A stretch of DNA of 38,226 nucleotides, taken from Yinghuangia elevatio. GTDB taxonomy: Bacteria; Actinomycetota; Actinomycetes; Streptomycetales; Streptomycetaceae. Both the position numbers and the translations under genes were made by a program. Under the pieces are notes generated by a model, which saw only the letters and a program-made list of their open reading frames with translations, did not search any database and was not told the DNA's origin. Of this stretch, positions 8,151 to 17,410 are shown piece by piece. The stretch lies in the NCBI RefSeq assembly GCF_040649515.1, contig NZ_JBEZFP010000092.1, positions 1-38,226 of the forward strand, written 5' to 3'. Within the stretch, counting starts at the first letter, position 1; each line of letters begins with the position of its first letter.

Positions 8151-8223
8151 GGCCCTCCACGAGATTCGGCGTCACTGGTTCTGACAACCGGGGAGGGCGG
8201 AAGTCGTCGCGGCGGCGGGTTTT

Positions 8224-8273
8224 GGGTCCGCGGGCGGTCGGCACCGGTGACACCGTCGGCCTCCCGCGGACCC
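8224..8273 (-). terminator. hairpin just downstream of the cytochrome b gene
   Basis: GGGTCCGCGGG (8224-8234) pairs perfectly with CCCGCGGACCC (8263-8273). The 28-nt loop can form a smaller CGGT/ACCG stem. It begins 5 nt after the qcrB-like stop codon, so it probably ends that transcript before the MFS gene. Confidence 0.65.
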
Positions 8274-8277
8274 GGCG

Positions 8278-9936
8278 TCACATGCGCGACCGCTGCTCGG
8301 CGGCGGGTCGGTCGGCCTCGCTCGCGGCGTCGGAGAGCTGCCGAGGCCGGGCGGGTGTCGGCTTGCGGACCTGGTCGGCGAAGTACCAATGGGACAGGCG
8401 TACGCGCAGGCGCTGTCCGGCCGTGACCCTCCGGGCCACGCCGTTCTCGTCCGCCAACGGGTCGGCCACGAACGGCTCGTACTGCTCGTGCGCGGTCAGG
8501 ATGTGGCGTCGTACGGGGTCGAGCGGCTCGTGGACCTCGACGAATTCGCCGTGCGGGAGCTTCTTGACGATGCCCGTCTCGCGACCGTGCAGGACTTTGT
8601 CGCGGTCGCGCAGTTGCAGGCCCTTGCACCAGCGCACGGTGACGACGTACGCGACGACGGGTGCGACGAAGAACGCGATCCGCCCGGCCCAGGTGATGGT
8701 GTTGATGGACAGGTGGAAGTGGGTGGCGATGATGTCGTTGCTGCCGCAGACCCACAGCACGCCGTAGGCCGCGATCCACGCGACCCCGAGCCCTGTGCGG
8801 ACCGGCATGTTGCGCGGGCGGTCCAGCAGGTGGTGTTCGCGTCTGTCGCCGGTGATCCACGCCTCGATCCACGGGTACGCGCCGAGCAGCGTGAACATCA
8901 GGCCGGGGACGATCACCGCCGGGACGAGCACGTTGAAGCTGACGGTGTGACCGAACGCGTTCGCCTCCCAGTTCGGCATCAGGCGCAGCGCCCCTTCGAG
9001 GAACCCGATGTACCAGTCCGGCTGGGACCCGGCGCTGACCTGGCCGGGGTGGTAGGGGCCGTACGCCCAGATCGGATTGATCTGGGCCAGGCCGCCGAGC
9101 AGCGCGGTGACCCCGAAGACGACGAAGAAGAAGCCGCCCGCCTTGGCGGTGTAGACCGGCAGGAACGGCTGCCCGACGACGTTGTCCTCGGTGCGGCCGG
9201 GCCCGGGGAACTGCGTGTGCTTGTGGTAGAAGACCAGGATCAGGTGCACGGTCACCAGTGCCACCATGATCGCGGGGACCAGCAGCACGTGCAGCGTGAA
9301 CAGCCGGGGTATGGCGTCGTCGCCCGGGAACTCCCCGCCGAACGCGAAGAATTGCAGGTACGTCCCCACCACGGGAATGGCGAGGATGACACCCTCGGCG
9401 ATCCGCAGGCCGGTGCCGGACAGCAGGTCGTCCGGCAGCGAGTAGCCGAGGAAGCCGTTGAGCATCGCGAGTACAAGCAGCAGGAATCCGAAAAGCCAGT
9501 TGACTTCGCGCGGTTTGCGGAACGATCCGGTGAAGAAGTGCCGGAACATGTGCACGAACAGGGCCGCGATGAAGATCAGCGCCGACCAGTGGTGGATCTG
9601 CCGGATCAGCAGGCCGCCGCGGACGTCGAAGCTGATGTCCAGGGTCGAGGCGTACGCCTCCGACATGTGGATGCCCTGGAGCGGCACGTAGGAGCCGTCG
9701 TAGACGACCTCGCTCATGCTCGGCTCGAAGAAGAACGTCAGGAAGACCCCGGACAGCAGCAGGACGACGAAGCTGTAGAGGGCTATCTCGCCGATCATGA
9801 AGGACCAGTGGTCCGGGAAGACCTTCCTGATGTACGGCCCGGCGAGCCGGTAGATCCCCAGTCTCTCGTCGACCGCGTCGGCGCGGCGTACGGCTTTGCT
9901 GTCGGTTGCGCCGACAGGTCGTGCGGTGTCGCTCAT
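8278..9936 (-). CDS. qcrB: cytochrome bc1 complex cytochrome b subunit, orphan QcrB paralogue
   Basis: A 552-residue QcrB-type cytochrome b of normal actinobacterial length. Haem ligands are visible as two His pairs, His115/His129 (13 residues between) and His216/His231 (14 between), as in cytochrome b6-like proteins. The quinol-oxidation site motif is PDWY at 306-309, and RREHH plus RPRN follow in the C-terminal half. Eight or more transmembrane segments are expected. ATG at 9936 has GGGGAG upstream. Normal actinobacteria encode qcrC-qcrA-qcrB together beside ctaE; here neither QcrA (Rieske) nor QcrC is present, and a hairpin follows. I infer a second, stand-alone copy that either joins the housekeeping complex under some condition or is an alternative subunit. 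Confidence 0.93.
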   Translation of the reverse strand: MSDTARPVGATDSKAVRRADAVDERLGIYRLAGPYIRKVFPDHWSFMIGEIALYSFVVLLLSGVFLTFFFEPSMSEVVYDGSYVPLQGIHMSEAYASTLDISFDVRGGLLIRQIHHWSALIFIAALFVHMFRHFFTGSFRKPREVNWLFGFLLLVLAMLNGFLGYSLPDDLLSGTGLRIAEGVILAIPVVGTYLQFFAFGGEFPGDDAIPRLFTLHVLLVPAIMVALVTVHLILVFYHKHTQFPGPGRTEDNVVGQPFLPVYTAKAGGFFFVVFGVTALLGGLAQINPIWAYGPYHPGQVSAGSQPDWYIGFLEGALRLMPNWEANAFGHTVSFNVLVPAVIVPGLMFTLLGAYPWIEAWITGDRREHHLLDRPRNMPVRTGLGVAWIAAYGVLWVCGSNDIIATHFHLSINTITWAGRIAFFVAPVVAYVVTVRWCKGLQLRDRDKVLHGRETGIVKKLPHGEFVEVHEPLDPVRRHILTAHEQYEPFVADPLADENGVARRVTAGQRLRVRLSHWYFADQVRKPTPARPRQLSDAASEADRPAAEQRSRM

Positions 9937-10090
9937 GCCGGACTCCCCTGCATGACGCCTCCTCGATGCGGACTCGGCACGGACTCGATGTGAAAGGGGC
10001 TCTGCCCTCAGACGATCCGGAGCCGCGTTTTGTGACGTCGAGACGTCGCGGGGCCCGACCACCCGCCCTGCCGCCGCACCTTGCATGCCG

Positions 10091-10117
10091 CTTGCCACTT
10101 GCCACTTGCCGCTGCCG
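10091..10117. repeat. CTTGCCA tandem repeat between qcrB and the AraC gene
   Basis: CTTGCCA at 10091 and 10098 is followed by CTTGCCG at 10105 and a CTGCCG remnant: three 7-bp units. It is about 160-180 nt upstream of the qcrB start and just after the stop of the AraC-type gene on the same strand. Direct 7-bp repeats could be activator half-sites, but the phasing is not the usual 10-11 bp. Confidence 0.45.
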
Positions 10118-10142
10118 TACGCGGCCGCCGCACGCCGCCGCG

Positions 10143-11279
10143 TCAGTCGCGGGGTTCCTCGGGTGGCGTGGGGAGGTCCCGAGTGTGCCGGTACTCGCGT
10201 GGTGTCGTCGCGTACCGGCCGCGGAAGGCCCGGGCGAACGCGCTGGGGCTCTCGATGCCCACCGACCGGCCGATCGCGGCGATGGGCCGGTGGCGCTGCC
10301 GGGGGTCCGCGAGCATTCGGCGGGCCTCGTCGAGCCTGCTCTCACGGATGAACCGGGCCGGGGACCGGCCGCCTTCGCGGAAGACGAGCTCCACGTACCG
10401 CAGGGAGACGTCGAACGCCTCGGCGACGGCGCGGGGCGACAGGTCCGGGTCGCCCAGGTTGCGGCGTACGAAGTCCAGCATGCGCGGGAGTTGGGCGCTG
10501 CGGGACAACCGCGGGTCGGCCAGGTCCTGTCGGCCCGCGCTCTCGAACCGCAAGGTGGAGGCCAGCAGTTCGGCCACCGTGTGGCCGAGTTCCAGGAGTA
10601 CGTCGCCGTTCTGCGCGGACGTGTTCCGGGCGAGTTCGCCGATCACCGTCGTGAGCACGCGCAGCGTGGGGTTCTCGGCACGGATGGGTCGGCCGAGCGC
10701 GGCCTGCCCCAGACTGCCGACGCTGCGCTCGAGGTCCTTCCTCGGTACCCCGACGACGAGTTGGTGGACAAAGCCGTCGGCGGTGAACGCCCAGGGCCGG
10801 GAGCTGTCGAAGAGCAGTGCGTCCCCGGGATTCAGCCGGGCGAGGCGGCCGCCCTGGGCGGCCCAACTGGCGCGCTGTCCGATGGACAGGTGGTGGAGGT
10901 CGATCGGGTTCCGGTCGATGAGCCGTGCGGTCCGGGCCACGCGCATGGGGTCGGAGCCCACGTCGCTGATGGTGGTGCGGCCGAGTTCGAGGAGATAGAC
11001 CCACCCGGTGTACCCGGGACTGCCGTCGCCTGCCCGGTCGTAGCGGGCGGTGGCGCCGATCGGTGTGGCGTCCAACGCGACGATGGCATCGCGCAGAACC
11101 GCGCGCCAGGTGTCCGGATCGGGCACCCGGGTGCCCTGGAGGTGCGGGCCGACGCGGACCACCGGCCGGCGCGCGCCGCGCCGGAGGGTGTGGCGCTTCG
11201 ACGGGCCGGCGCCCGGAGCTGCCGACGGCGACCGGTTGTTCGCCGCGTCGTCCGCAGCGGGTGGACGGCTCACGGTCAC
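10143..11279 (-). CDS. AraC-family transcriptional regulator
   Basis: A 378-residue regulator with an N-terminal AraC-type ligand-binding domain (about 55-230) and a C-terminal double helix-turn-helix (about 265-365: LSPRAVAEAFDVSLRYVELVF, then PIAAIGRSVGIESPSAFARAFRGRY). The second helix pair is the well-conserved AraC signature. The first 45 residues are basic and disordered, and the GTG at 11279 is the longest start; a shorter protein is possible. It lies upstream of the orphan qcrB on the same strand with a 206-nt gap, so it may control that gene, although nothing in the sequence proves it. Confidence 0.85.
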   Translation of the reverse strand: MTVSRPPAADDAANNRSPSAAPGAGPSKRHTLRRGARRPVVRVGPHLQGTRVPDPDTWRAVLRDAIVALDATPIGATARYDRAGDGSPGYTGWVYLLELGRTTISDVGSDPMRVARTARLIDRNPIDLHHLSIGQRASWAAQGGRLARLNPGDALLFDSSRPWAFTADGFVHQLVVGVPRKDLERSVGSLGQAALGRPIRAENPTLRVLTTVIGELARNTSAQNGDVLLELGHTVAELLASTLRFESAGRQDLADPRLSRSAQLPRMLDFVRRNLGDPDLSPRAVAEAFDVSLRYVELVFREGGRSPARFIRESRLDEARRMLADPRQRHRPIAAIGRSVGIESPSAFARAFRGRYATTPREYRHTRDLPTPPEEPRD

Positions 11280-11403
11280 GGCCCTCCCGCGTACAAGTCA
11301 CGCCTGCCGACGGCCGGTCATGCTAACGGCGCGATGCCGCGCGGGGGCGGCAAGGCTCCGACAACGCGGTTCGGCAGCCAGATGACGCGGGAAGGCGGCG
11401 TGC

Positions 11404-12249
11404 TCAGCGGCGGTTGGCCAGGGCGGTGCGGCTGCGGATCGAGGCGGCCGCGAGTTCGTAGCAGATGGTGATGACGCCGAGGACCTCACGAGGAGTGCCG
11501 AACTCGCCTTCCAGCGTGCGGTCGGCGGTACGCGTCACCGTCGGGATGAGTGCGCCCAGTTCGGCCGCGGACGCGTTGGGCATGTCCAGCTCCAGCCGCA
11601 GCACCTCGGGGATCTCGGCGAGGGCGAGCGCGTCGCGGTCGGCGAGGGCCGCGGCGGCGGCCGCCCGGATCCGCGCGCACGCCTCGGTGGGCGAGAGGCT
11701 GTTCGCGGCCGAGAAGCCGTGCGAGGTCTTCACCGCGAGGGTGTGGGCCTTGGGCAGTCGGGCGCGTACCGTCTCGCAGATCACGTCGTCGCCGGTGACC
11801 AGCGCGACCGGGACACCGACGGCCGCGGCCTGGAGGGCGTTGACCTCGGTCTCGGAGACCGGGCGGCCGTTCAGGCGGACCTCGGTGAAGTGCGAGGAGT
11901 ACGTATGGGCGAGCACGCCGTGCGCGCCGGCCGCGGCGTGGTAGCCGAGGAACAGCGCGACGTCGTGTTCCTCGGTCAGGCCCTCGGCCATGCAGTCCAG
12001 CTTCGGGGTGCCGAAGACCAGTCGGGCGCGCGGGTCGAGTTCCGCGTGGACGAGGTTGTCCATCGTCCCGTGGCTGTCGTTGACCACGACCGTCTCGGCA
12101 CCCGCGTCGAACGCCCCGGCGATCGCGGCGTTCGCCTCGCCGGTCATCAGGCGTTGCGCGGCCGGGTAGCCGTGGCCGCCGCGGACCACCTGGTCGATCG
12201 TGGCGACACCGGCCACGCCTTCCATGTCGATCGAGATGTACACCTGCAC
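11404..12249 (-). CDS. M55-family D-aminopeptidase (DppA-like)
   Basis: A 281-residue peptidase of family M55. Counting from the GTG at 12249, the zinc ligands fall at the same numbers as in Bacillus DppA: Asp8 and Glu10 (IDMEG), His60 (NDSHG), His104 (GYH), Glu133 (SETE), and His115 matches the proposed catalytic His. This agreement and a GGAG six bases upstream support that start over the longer frame. DppA releases D-Ala from D-Ala-containing peptides in the cytoplasm. The nearby Opp/Dpp-type transporter, C45 hydrolase and RpiR regulator suggest uptake and breakdown of D-amino-acid or peptidoglycan-derived peptides. It is 1.2 kb from the transporter, separated by an oppositely oriented oxidoreductase, so it may have its own promoter. 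Confidence 0.92.
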   Translation of the reverse strand: MQVYISIDMEGVAGVATIDQVVRGGHGYPAAQRLMTGEANAAIAGAFDAGAETVVVNDSHGTMDNLVHAELDPRARLVFGTPKLDCMAEGLTEEHDVALFLGYHAAAGAHGVLAHTYSSHFTEVRLNGRPVSETEVNALQAAAVGVPVALVTGDDVICETVRARLPKAHTLAVKTSHGFSAANSLSPTEACARIRAAAAAALADRDALALAEIPEVLRLELDMPNASAAELGALIPTVTRTADRTLEGEFGTPREVLGVITICYELAAASIRSRTALANRR

Positions 12250-12395
12250 GGCGGGCTCCGGACGGGTCGGCCTGCGAAGGCGGTGGACGGGCACCGGTAC
12301 GTACCGGATGCTACCGGCGACGCGGCGGGGCGGCCGGTGACGCGGGGCGGCGGCGGCCCCGGAGGCGGCGGCGATGGTCCCGGACGTGGCGGCGG

Positions 12396-13397
12396 ATGTT
12401 TCATATCCCTGCCTCGGGCAAGCCGCGGAGCATGATCGCTATCGGCTACACGATGATGACGGAGCAGGCGGGGCCGCGGGAGCTCGTGGACCATGTCGTC
12501 CACGCCGAGGAGGCGGGCTTCGACTTCTCCGTCACATCGGACCACTACTCTCCGTGGCTGGCCGCGCAGGGGCACGCGCCGTACGCGTGGAGTGTGCTGG
12601 GTGCCGCCGCCCAGGCCACCACGCGCATCCCGCTGATGACCTATGTGACCTGCCCCATCCTGCGCTACCACCCGACCGTGGTGGCGCAGAAGGCGGCGAC
12701 GCTGCAACTGCTCAGCGAGGGCCGGTTCCGGCTCGGCCTGGGATCCGGCGAGAACCTCAACGAACACGTGATCGGCAAGGGGTGGCCGCCGCCTCGGATC
12801 CGCCACGAGATGCTCACCGAGGCGGTGGACATCATCCGGGCGTTGTTCGCGGGCGGTGAGGTGACGTACCGCGGAACCCACTTCCAGGCGTCCGGCGCCA
12901 AGCTCTGGGACCTTCCCGAGGAACCGCCGCAGATCGGCATCGCCATGTCCGGCCCGCACAGCTGCGCGCTGGCGGGACAACACGGCGACATCGGCGTGGC
13001 CGTCGAACCGGACTCCGACCTCGTCGACGCCTTCGCGAAAGCGGGCGGCGCCGGAAAGCCCGTGGTCGGGCAGGTCCCGGTGAGCTGGGACCCGGACCGC
13101 GCGGCGGCGGTGGCCCGCGCCCACCGGGAGTTCCGCTGGTTCGGCGGCGGCTGGCCGGTCAACGCCAACCTGCCGGGGACCGAGGCGTTCTCGGCCGCGA
13201 CGCAGTTCGTGCGCGAGGACGACATCGCCGGCAGCATCGCCTGCGGCGACGACGTGGACGCCTTCGTGGACGCGGTCCGCGCCTACGCCGACGCCGGCTT
13301 CACCGAGGTCGCACTCGTCCAGATCGGCGGGGACCGGCAGCACGAGTACATCGACTGGGCCAAGGACAAACTGCTGCCCGCGCTCAAGTCCCTCTGA
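12396..13397 (+). CDS. LLM-class F420-dependent oxidoreductase (G6PD-like family)
   Basis: A luciferase-like TIM-barrel enzyme, 333 residues from the ATG at 12396, or 321 from the ATG at 12432, where homologues usually begin (IGYTMMTEQAGPRELV). The short start has GGAG only one base away, the long one has GGCGG; I kept the longer frame. Residues such as TSDHYSPW and the SGENLNEHV segment match the F420-dependent glucose-6-phosphate dehydrogenase-like group, which oxidises an alcohol while reducing F420. The substrate is not readable. It lies between the M55 peptidase (divergent) and the oligopeptide transporter (convergent), and may or may not serve that cassette. Confidence 0.88.
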   Translation: MFHIPASGKPRSMIAIGYTMMTEQAGPRELVDHVVHAEEAGFDFSVTSDHYSPWLAAQGHAPYAWSVLGAAAQATTRIPLMTYVTCPILRYHPTVVAQKAATLQLLSEGRFRLGLGSGENLNEHVIGKGWPPPRIRHEMLTEAVDIIRALFAGGEVTYRGTHFQASGAKLWDLPEEPPQIGIAMSGPHSCALAGQHGDIGVAVEPDSDLVDAFAKAGGAGKPVVGQVPVSWDPDRAAAVARAHREFRWFGGGWPVNANLPGTEAFSAATQFVREDDIAGSIACGDDVDAFVDAVRAYADAGFTEVALVQIGGDRQHEYIDWAKDKLLPALKSL

Positions 13398-13399
13398 CC

Positions 13400-13443
13400 G
13401 GCCGCCGCGCGCTTCCGGCCGCCGCGCCTCAGGCCGTCGCGCT

Positions 13444-13457
<14 letters not shown>
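13400..13457. repeat. four 15-17-bp GC-rich repeats between convergent genes
   Basis: GGCCGCCGCGC-like units begin at 13400, 13417, 13432 and 13447, separated by CTTCC or TCA-type endings. They span the 46-nt gap between the F420-type oxidoreductase and the convergent transporter ATPase and run into the ATPase's last codons. A short expanded repeat rather than a clear terminator. Confidence 0.6.
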
Positions 13458-14369
<912 letters not shown>

Positions 14370-14370
<1 letters not shown>

Positions 14371-15419
14371 CACGAACCCACCTTCTCGATGCGGACCACC
14401 TGGTCGACCGGATCCGGCCCGGGCCGGTCGCGTACGTCGGCCAGTCGGCAGGCCACCACCCCGTCGTCGTCCACACCGCCGCCGATCTCCCGCGGGAACG
14501 GGCGCCACGTCTCGCACTCCGTCTCGGCCGACGGACAGCGCGCCACGAACGGACAGCCCGCGAAGGCGTCGTCGAGCGAGGGCGGCCGGCCCGGGATCGG
14601 GCGCAGCGCCCGGGCGTCGCCGAGTTCGGGCGTGCAGGCCAGCAGTCCGGCCGTGTACGGGTGCCGCGGGTCGCGGAACAGCCGCTCGGCGGAGCGCTCC
14701 TCGACGACGCGGCCCGCGTACATCACGTACACGCGGTCGCAGTACGCCGCCGCGAGGTGCAGGTCGTGCGTGATGAACAGCATGCCCAGCCCGCGCGCCG
14801 CCTGGTGCTCCCGCAGGATCGCGAGGATCTCGGCCTGGGTGGTCACGTCGAGCGCGCTGGTGGCCTCGTCGGCGAGCAGCAGCTCCGGGTCGCCGGCCAG
14901 GGCCGCCGCGATCACGACGCGTTGCACCATGCCGCCGGAAAGCTCGTGCGGGAACTGGCGCATGCGCTGCTCGGGGCGGGTGATGCCGACGGCGGTGAGG
15001 AGTTCGAGCGCGTGCGCCCGGGCGTCCGCCGGGCGTCGGCCCATCGTGTGGACCATGCGCTCGGTCAGGTAGTCGCCGATGCGGCGCACCGGGTTCAGGG
15101 ACGAGCGCGGGTCCTGGTGGACCATGGACACGCGGTTCGCCCGGAGTTCGCGCAGTGTGCGCGCGTCCATGCCCAGGACGTCGGCGCCGCCGACCGCGAC
15201 GGTGCCGGCGATCTCGGCGTCGTCCGGCAGCATGGCCAGGACCGCCTTGGCGGTGGTGGACTTGCCGGAGCCTGACTCGCCCACCAGGCCGACCACTTCG
15301 CCGCGGTGCACGCGCAGGTCGACGCCGTCGAGGACGGGCCGCCGGGCGCCCGCACCGGGCAGTTCCACGGTGAGGTCCGCGATGTGCAGCAGCGGGGCCG
15401 CGTCGGTTCGCATGGTCAT
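14370..15419 (-). CDS. oligopeptide ABC transporter ATP-binding protein (OppD/DppD-like)
   Basis: A 349-residue ATPase: Walker A GESGSGKST (47-55), Q-loop VHQDP (100-104), signature LSGG (160-163), Walker B LLLADE (180-185) and ITHDL. After the core, the C-terminal oligo_HPY region has HPYTAGLL (253-260) and a Cys cluster (CPFVARCP at 289-296 plus Cys302), which in this family can hold an iron-sulfur cluster. The ATG at 15419 overlaps the permease stop by one base and GGGAG lies upstream. A third in-frame ATG at 15413 is possible. It pairs with the downstream OppF-like ATPase to energise import. Confidence 0.93.
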
Positions 15420-16354
15420 CAGCGCTCCCTCGCGCCCAGGCGGTCGGAGATCCGCACGCCGACGATGTTGAACGCCACCACGACGAGGGCGATCGCCGTA
15501 CCCGGCACGATGACCGGCCACAACGCCCCCTGCACCAGGGCGGCCTGCCCCTCCTTGACCATCAGTCCCCATTCCGAACTGGGCGGCTGCGCGCCGAACC
15601 CGAGGTAGCTGAGCGTCGCCATGCCCATGAGCACCTGGCCGAACATCAGCACCAGGTAGCCGAGCAGCTGCGGCGCGAGATTGGGCACCAGGCGCAGGGC
15701 GCAGATCGCCGTGCCGCTCATGCCCTGGACCCGGTACGCGTCGATGTACGGCTTGGACCGCTCGGCCAGCGCGATACTGCGCGTGTACTTCGCGACGACC
15801 GGCGAGTACGCGAGGGCCAGCGCGACGACGGCGGTGGTCAGCCCGTCCCCGAACACCGAGACGACCAGGATCACGAACAACAGCCCCGGGAACGCGAACA
15901 TCACGTCCGTGACCCGGGACAGCAGGGCGTCCACCCACCCGCCGTGCCACGCCGCGACGGTGCCGAGCGCGATGCCGACGACCGACGCGAGGGCGAGGAG
16001 GGCGAGGGGCGCGACGAGGCTCGGCCCGGCTCCGTGCAGGACGCGCGAGAGCAGGTCGCGGCCGGACTGGTCGGTGCCCAGCAGGTGGTTCGCGTCCGGG
16101 TCGGCGAGCGAGGCGCCGAGGTCGATGGCGTCCGGCGCGTACGGCGAGATCACCGACGCGAGCAGCGCCGCGAGCGCGGTCAGGGCGAGGAAGCCGCTCG
16201 CGATCCAGAGCGACAGCGGCCACTTGCGGCGGCGGGCGGACCGGCGGCGGCGGGTCGCCGCGGGCTCGGCCGCGGTCCGCGGGCCGGATGCGCGGCCCGG
16301 CGAGCGGGGGTCGGACGACGGACGCCCCGGCTGGGAGTCCTGAAGGAGGGTCAT
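15419..16354 (-). CDS. ABC transporter permease (OppC/DppC-like)
   Basis: A 311-residue inner-membrane permease with a cytoplasmic Arg-rich N-terminus (about 1-42), an OppC-type periplasmic segment containing HLLGTDQSGRDLLSR, five or six further transmembrane segments and the EAA-type loop (AERSKPYIDAYRVQGMSG) that contacts the ATPases. The ATG at 16354 overlaps the OppB-like stop as ATGA, with AAGGAGGG about 3-10 nt upstream. Gene order OppB-OppC-OppD-OppF is the classical one. Confidence 0.93.
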   Translation of the reverse strand: MTLLQDSQPGRPSSDPRSPGRASGPRTAAEPAATRRRRSARRRKWPLSLWIASGFLALTALAALLASVISPYAPDAIDLGASLADPDANHLLGTDQSGRDLLSRVLHGAGPSLVAPLALLALASVVGIALGTVAAWHGGWVDALLSRVTDVMFAFPGLLFVILVVSVFGDGLTTAVVALALAYSPVVAKYTRSIALAERSKPYIDAYRVQGMSGTAICALRLVPNLAPQLLGYLVLMFGQVLMGMATLSYLGFGAQPPSSEWGLMVKEGQAALVQGALWPVIVPGTAIALVVVAFNIVGVRISDRLGARER

Positions 16355-17301
16355 GCGCGGCTTCCTTCGAGGCGGACCCGCGGGTCGATGAGCGGATGGA
16401 GGAGGTCGACGACGGTGGTGACGACCATGTAGGCGAGCACCATGAGCAGCAGCACGGCCTGTGTGACGGGGAAGTCGTGCATGTCGATGGACTGCACGAG
16501 CAGTGAGCCCATGCCGCTGATGCCGAACGCGGTTTCGACGACCACGGTCCCGGCGAACAGGCTCGCGACGATCAGGCCGCACATGGTCACGACGGGCGCG
16601 AGGGCGTTGCGCAGCACGTGGCGGCGTACGACCTTGTGCTCGGCGAGGCCCGCGGCGCGGGCCACCGCGACGTGGTCCTGCTTGTACTGCTCGACCATGC
16701 TCTGCCGGGTGACCCGGCTGACGACGGCGAGTTCGCCGAGCGCGAGGGCGAGCGCGGGCAGGGTCAGGTGGTAGAGGCGGTCGGTGAAGCCGCCGCCGGC
16801 CCCGGTGACCGGGAACCAGCCGAGTTGCACGCCGAAGAACGCCACGAGGGCGAGGGCCTTGACGAACTTGGGGATCGAGGCGAGAAGCGTGGACACCGCC
16901 ACGATCACCGCGTCGAGGCGGCCGCCGCGTACCGCCGACACGACGCCGAGGGCGATGCCGGCGACCACGAACAGGACGGCGGAGTAGGCGACCAGGAACA
17001 GGGTCGTCGGCAGTCGGGAGGAGAGCAGGTCCGCGACGTGGTCGTTGTATTGGAGCGAGCGTCCGAAGTCGCCGTGCAGGACGCCGCCGAGCCAGTCGCC
17101 GTAGCGCACCAGGAACGGGTCGTCGAGGTGGTACGCGGCGCGTACCGCGGCGAGTTTCTCCGGTGTGGCGTCTTCCTGGCCCCCGACCAGGAAGGAGGCG
17201 GGGTCCCCCGGAGCCGCGTACAACGCGCCGAAGATGACGAACGACGCGGCGAACAGGGTGGCGAGCAGCCCGAGTGTGAGGCGCAGGGCGCGGGCGGCCA
17301 T
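16351..17301 (-). CDS. ABC transporter permease (OppB/DppB-like)
   Basis: A 316-residue permease with the OppB layout: first transmembrane helix at about 9-31, the GDPASFLVG segment, a large external loop with FGRSLQYNDHVADLL, then five hydrophobic segments with the loop SRVTRQSMVEQYKQDHVAVARAAGL split over the ATPase contact site. The ATG at 17301 has GGAGG eight bases upstream. It follows the solute-binding protein after a 109-nt gap that contains a strong hairpin, so its message may be less abundant than that of the binding protein. Confidence 0.93.
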   Translation of the reverse strand: MAARALRLTLGLLATLFAASFVIFGALYAAPGDPASFLVGGQEDATPEKLAAVRAAYHLDDPFLVRYGDWLGGVLHGDFGRSLQYNDHVADLLSSRLPTTLFLVAYSAVLFVVAGIALGVVSAVRGGRLDAVIVAVSTLLASIPKFVKALALVAFFGVQLGWFPVTGAGGGFTDRLYHLTLPALALALGELAVVSRVTRQSMVEQYKQDHVAVARAAGLAEHKVVRRHVLRNALAPVVTMCGLIVASLFAGTVVVETAFGISGMGSLLVQSIDMHDFPVTQAVLLLMVLAYMVVTTVVDLLHPLIDPRVRLEGSRA

Positions 17302-17365
17302 ACGGGAGACCTCCGTAGGAGTGGGATGCGGCGGGACGGCGAAGCGGCGTGGCGGGACGGTGGTG

Positions 17366-17407
17366 CGGCGGGCGGGCCGGCCGGGGTGGCTGCCGGGCCG
17401 CCCGCCG
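17366..17407 (-). promoter_or_regulatory. strong intercistronic hairpin between binding protein and permease
   Basis: A 16-bp stem with one mismatch: 17366-17381 pairs with 17392-17407 around a 10-nt loop. It starts 4 nt after the binding-protein stop. In many ABC-importer operons such a hairpin protects the 5' cistron or partly ends transcription so that binding protein exceeds permease; that role is inferred here from position. Confidence 0.7.
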
Positions 17408-17410
17408 GGC

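Noticed and set aside
5755..8253. an 832-codon frame that would join the sigma factor to an N-terminal extension
   Set aside because: The upstream part is out of frame with the MFS gene and meaningless; the ATG at 6711 with ATGA overlap is the natural start.
6171..8426. 751-codon open frame on the + strand opposite the sigma factor and MFS gene
   Set aside because: Arg/Ala/Gly-rich shadow without domains; the opposite strand has obvious transmembrane and sigma motifs.
12250..12294. 15-residue upstream extension of the M55 peptidase
   Set aside because: With the GTG at 12249 the zinc ligands fall at exactly the numbers known for DppA, and that start has GGAG six bases upstream.
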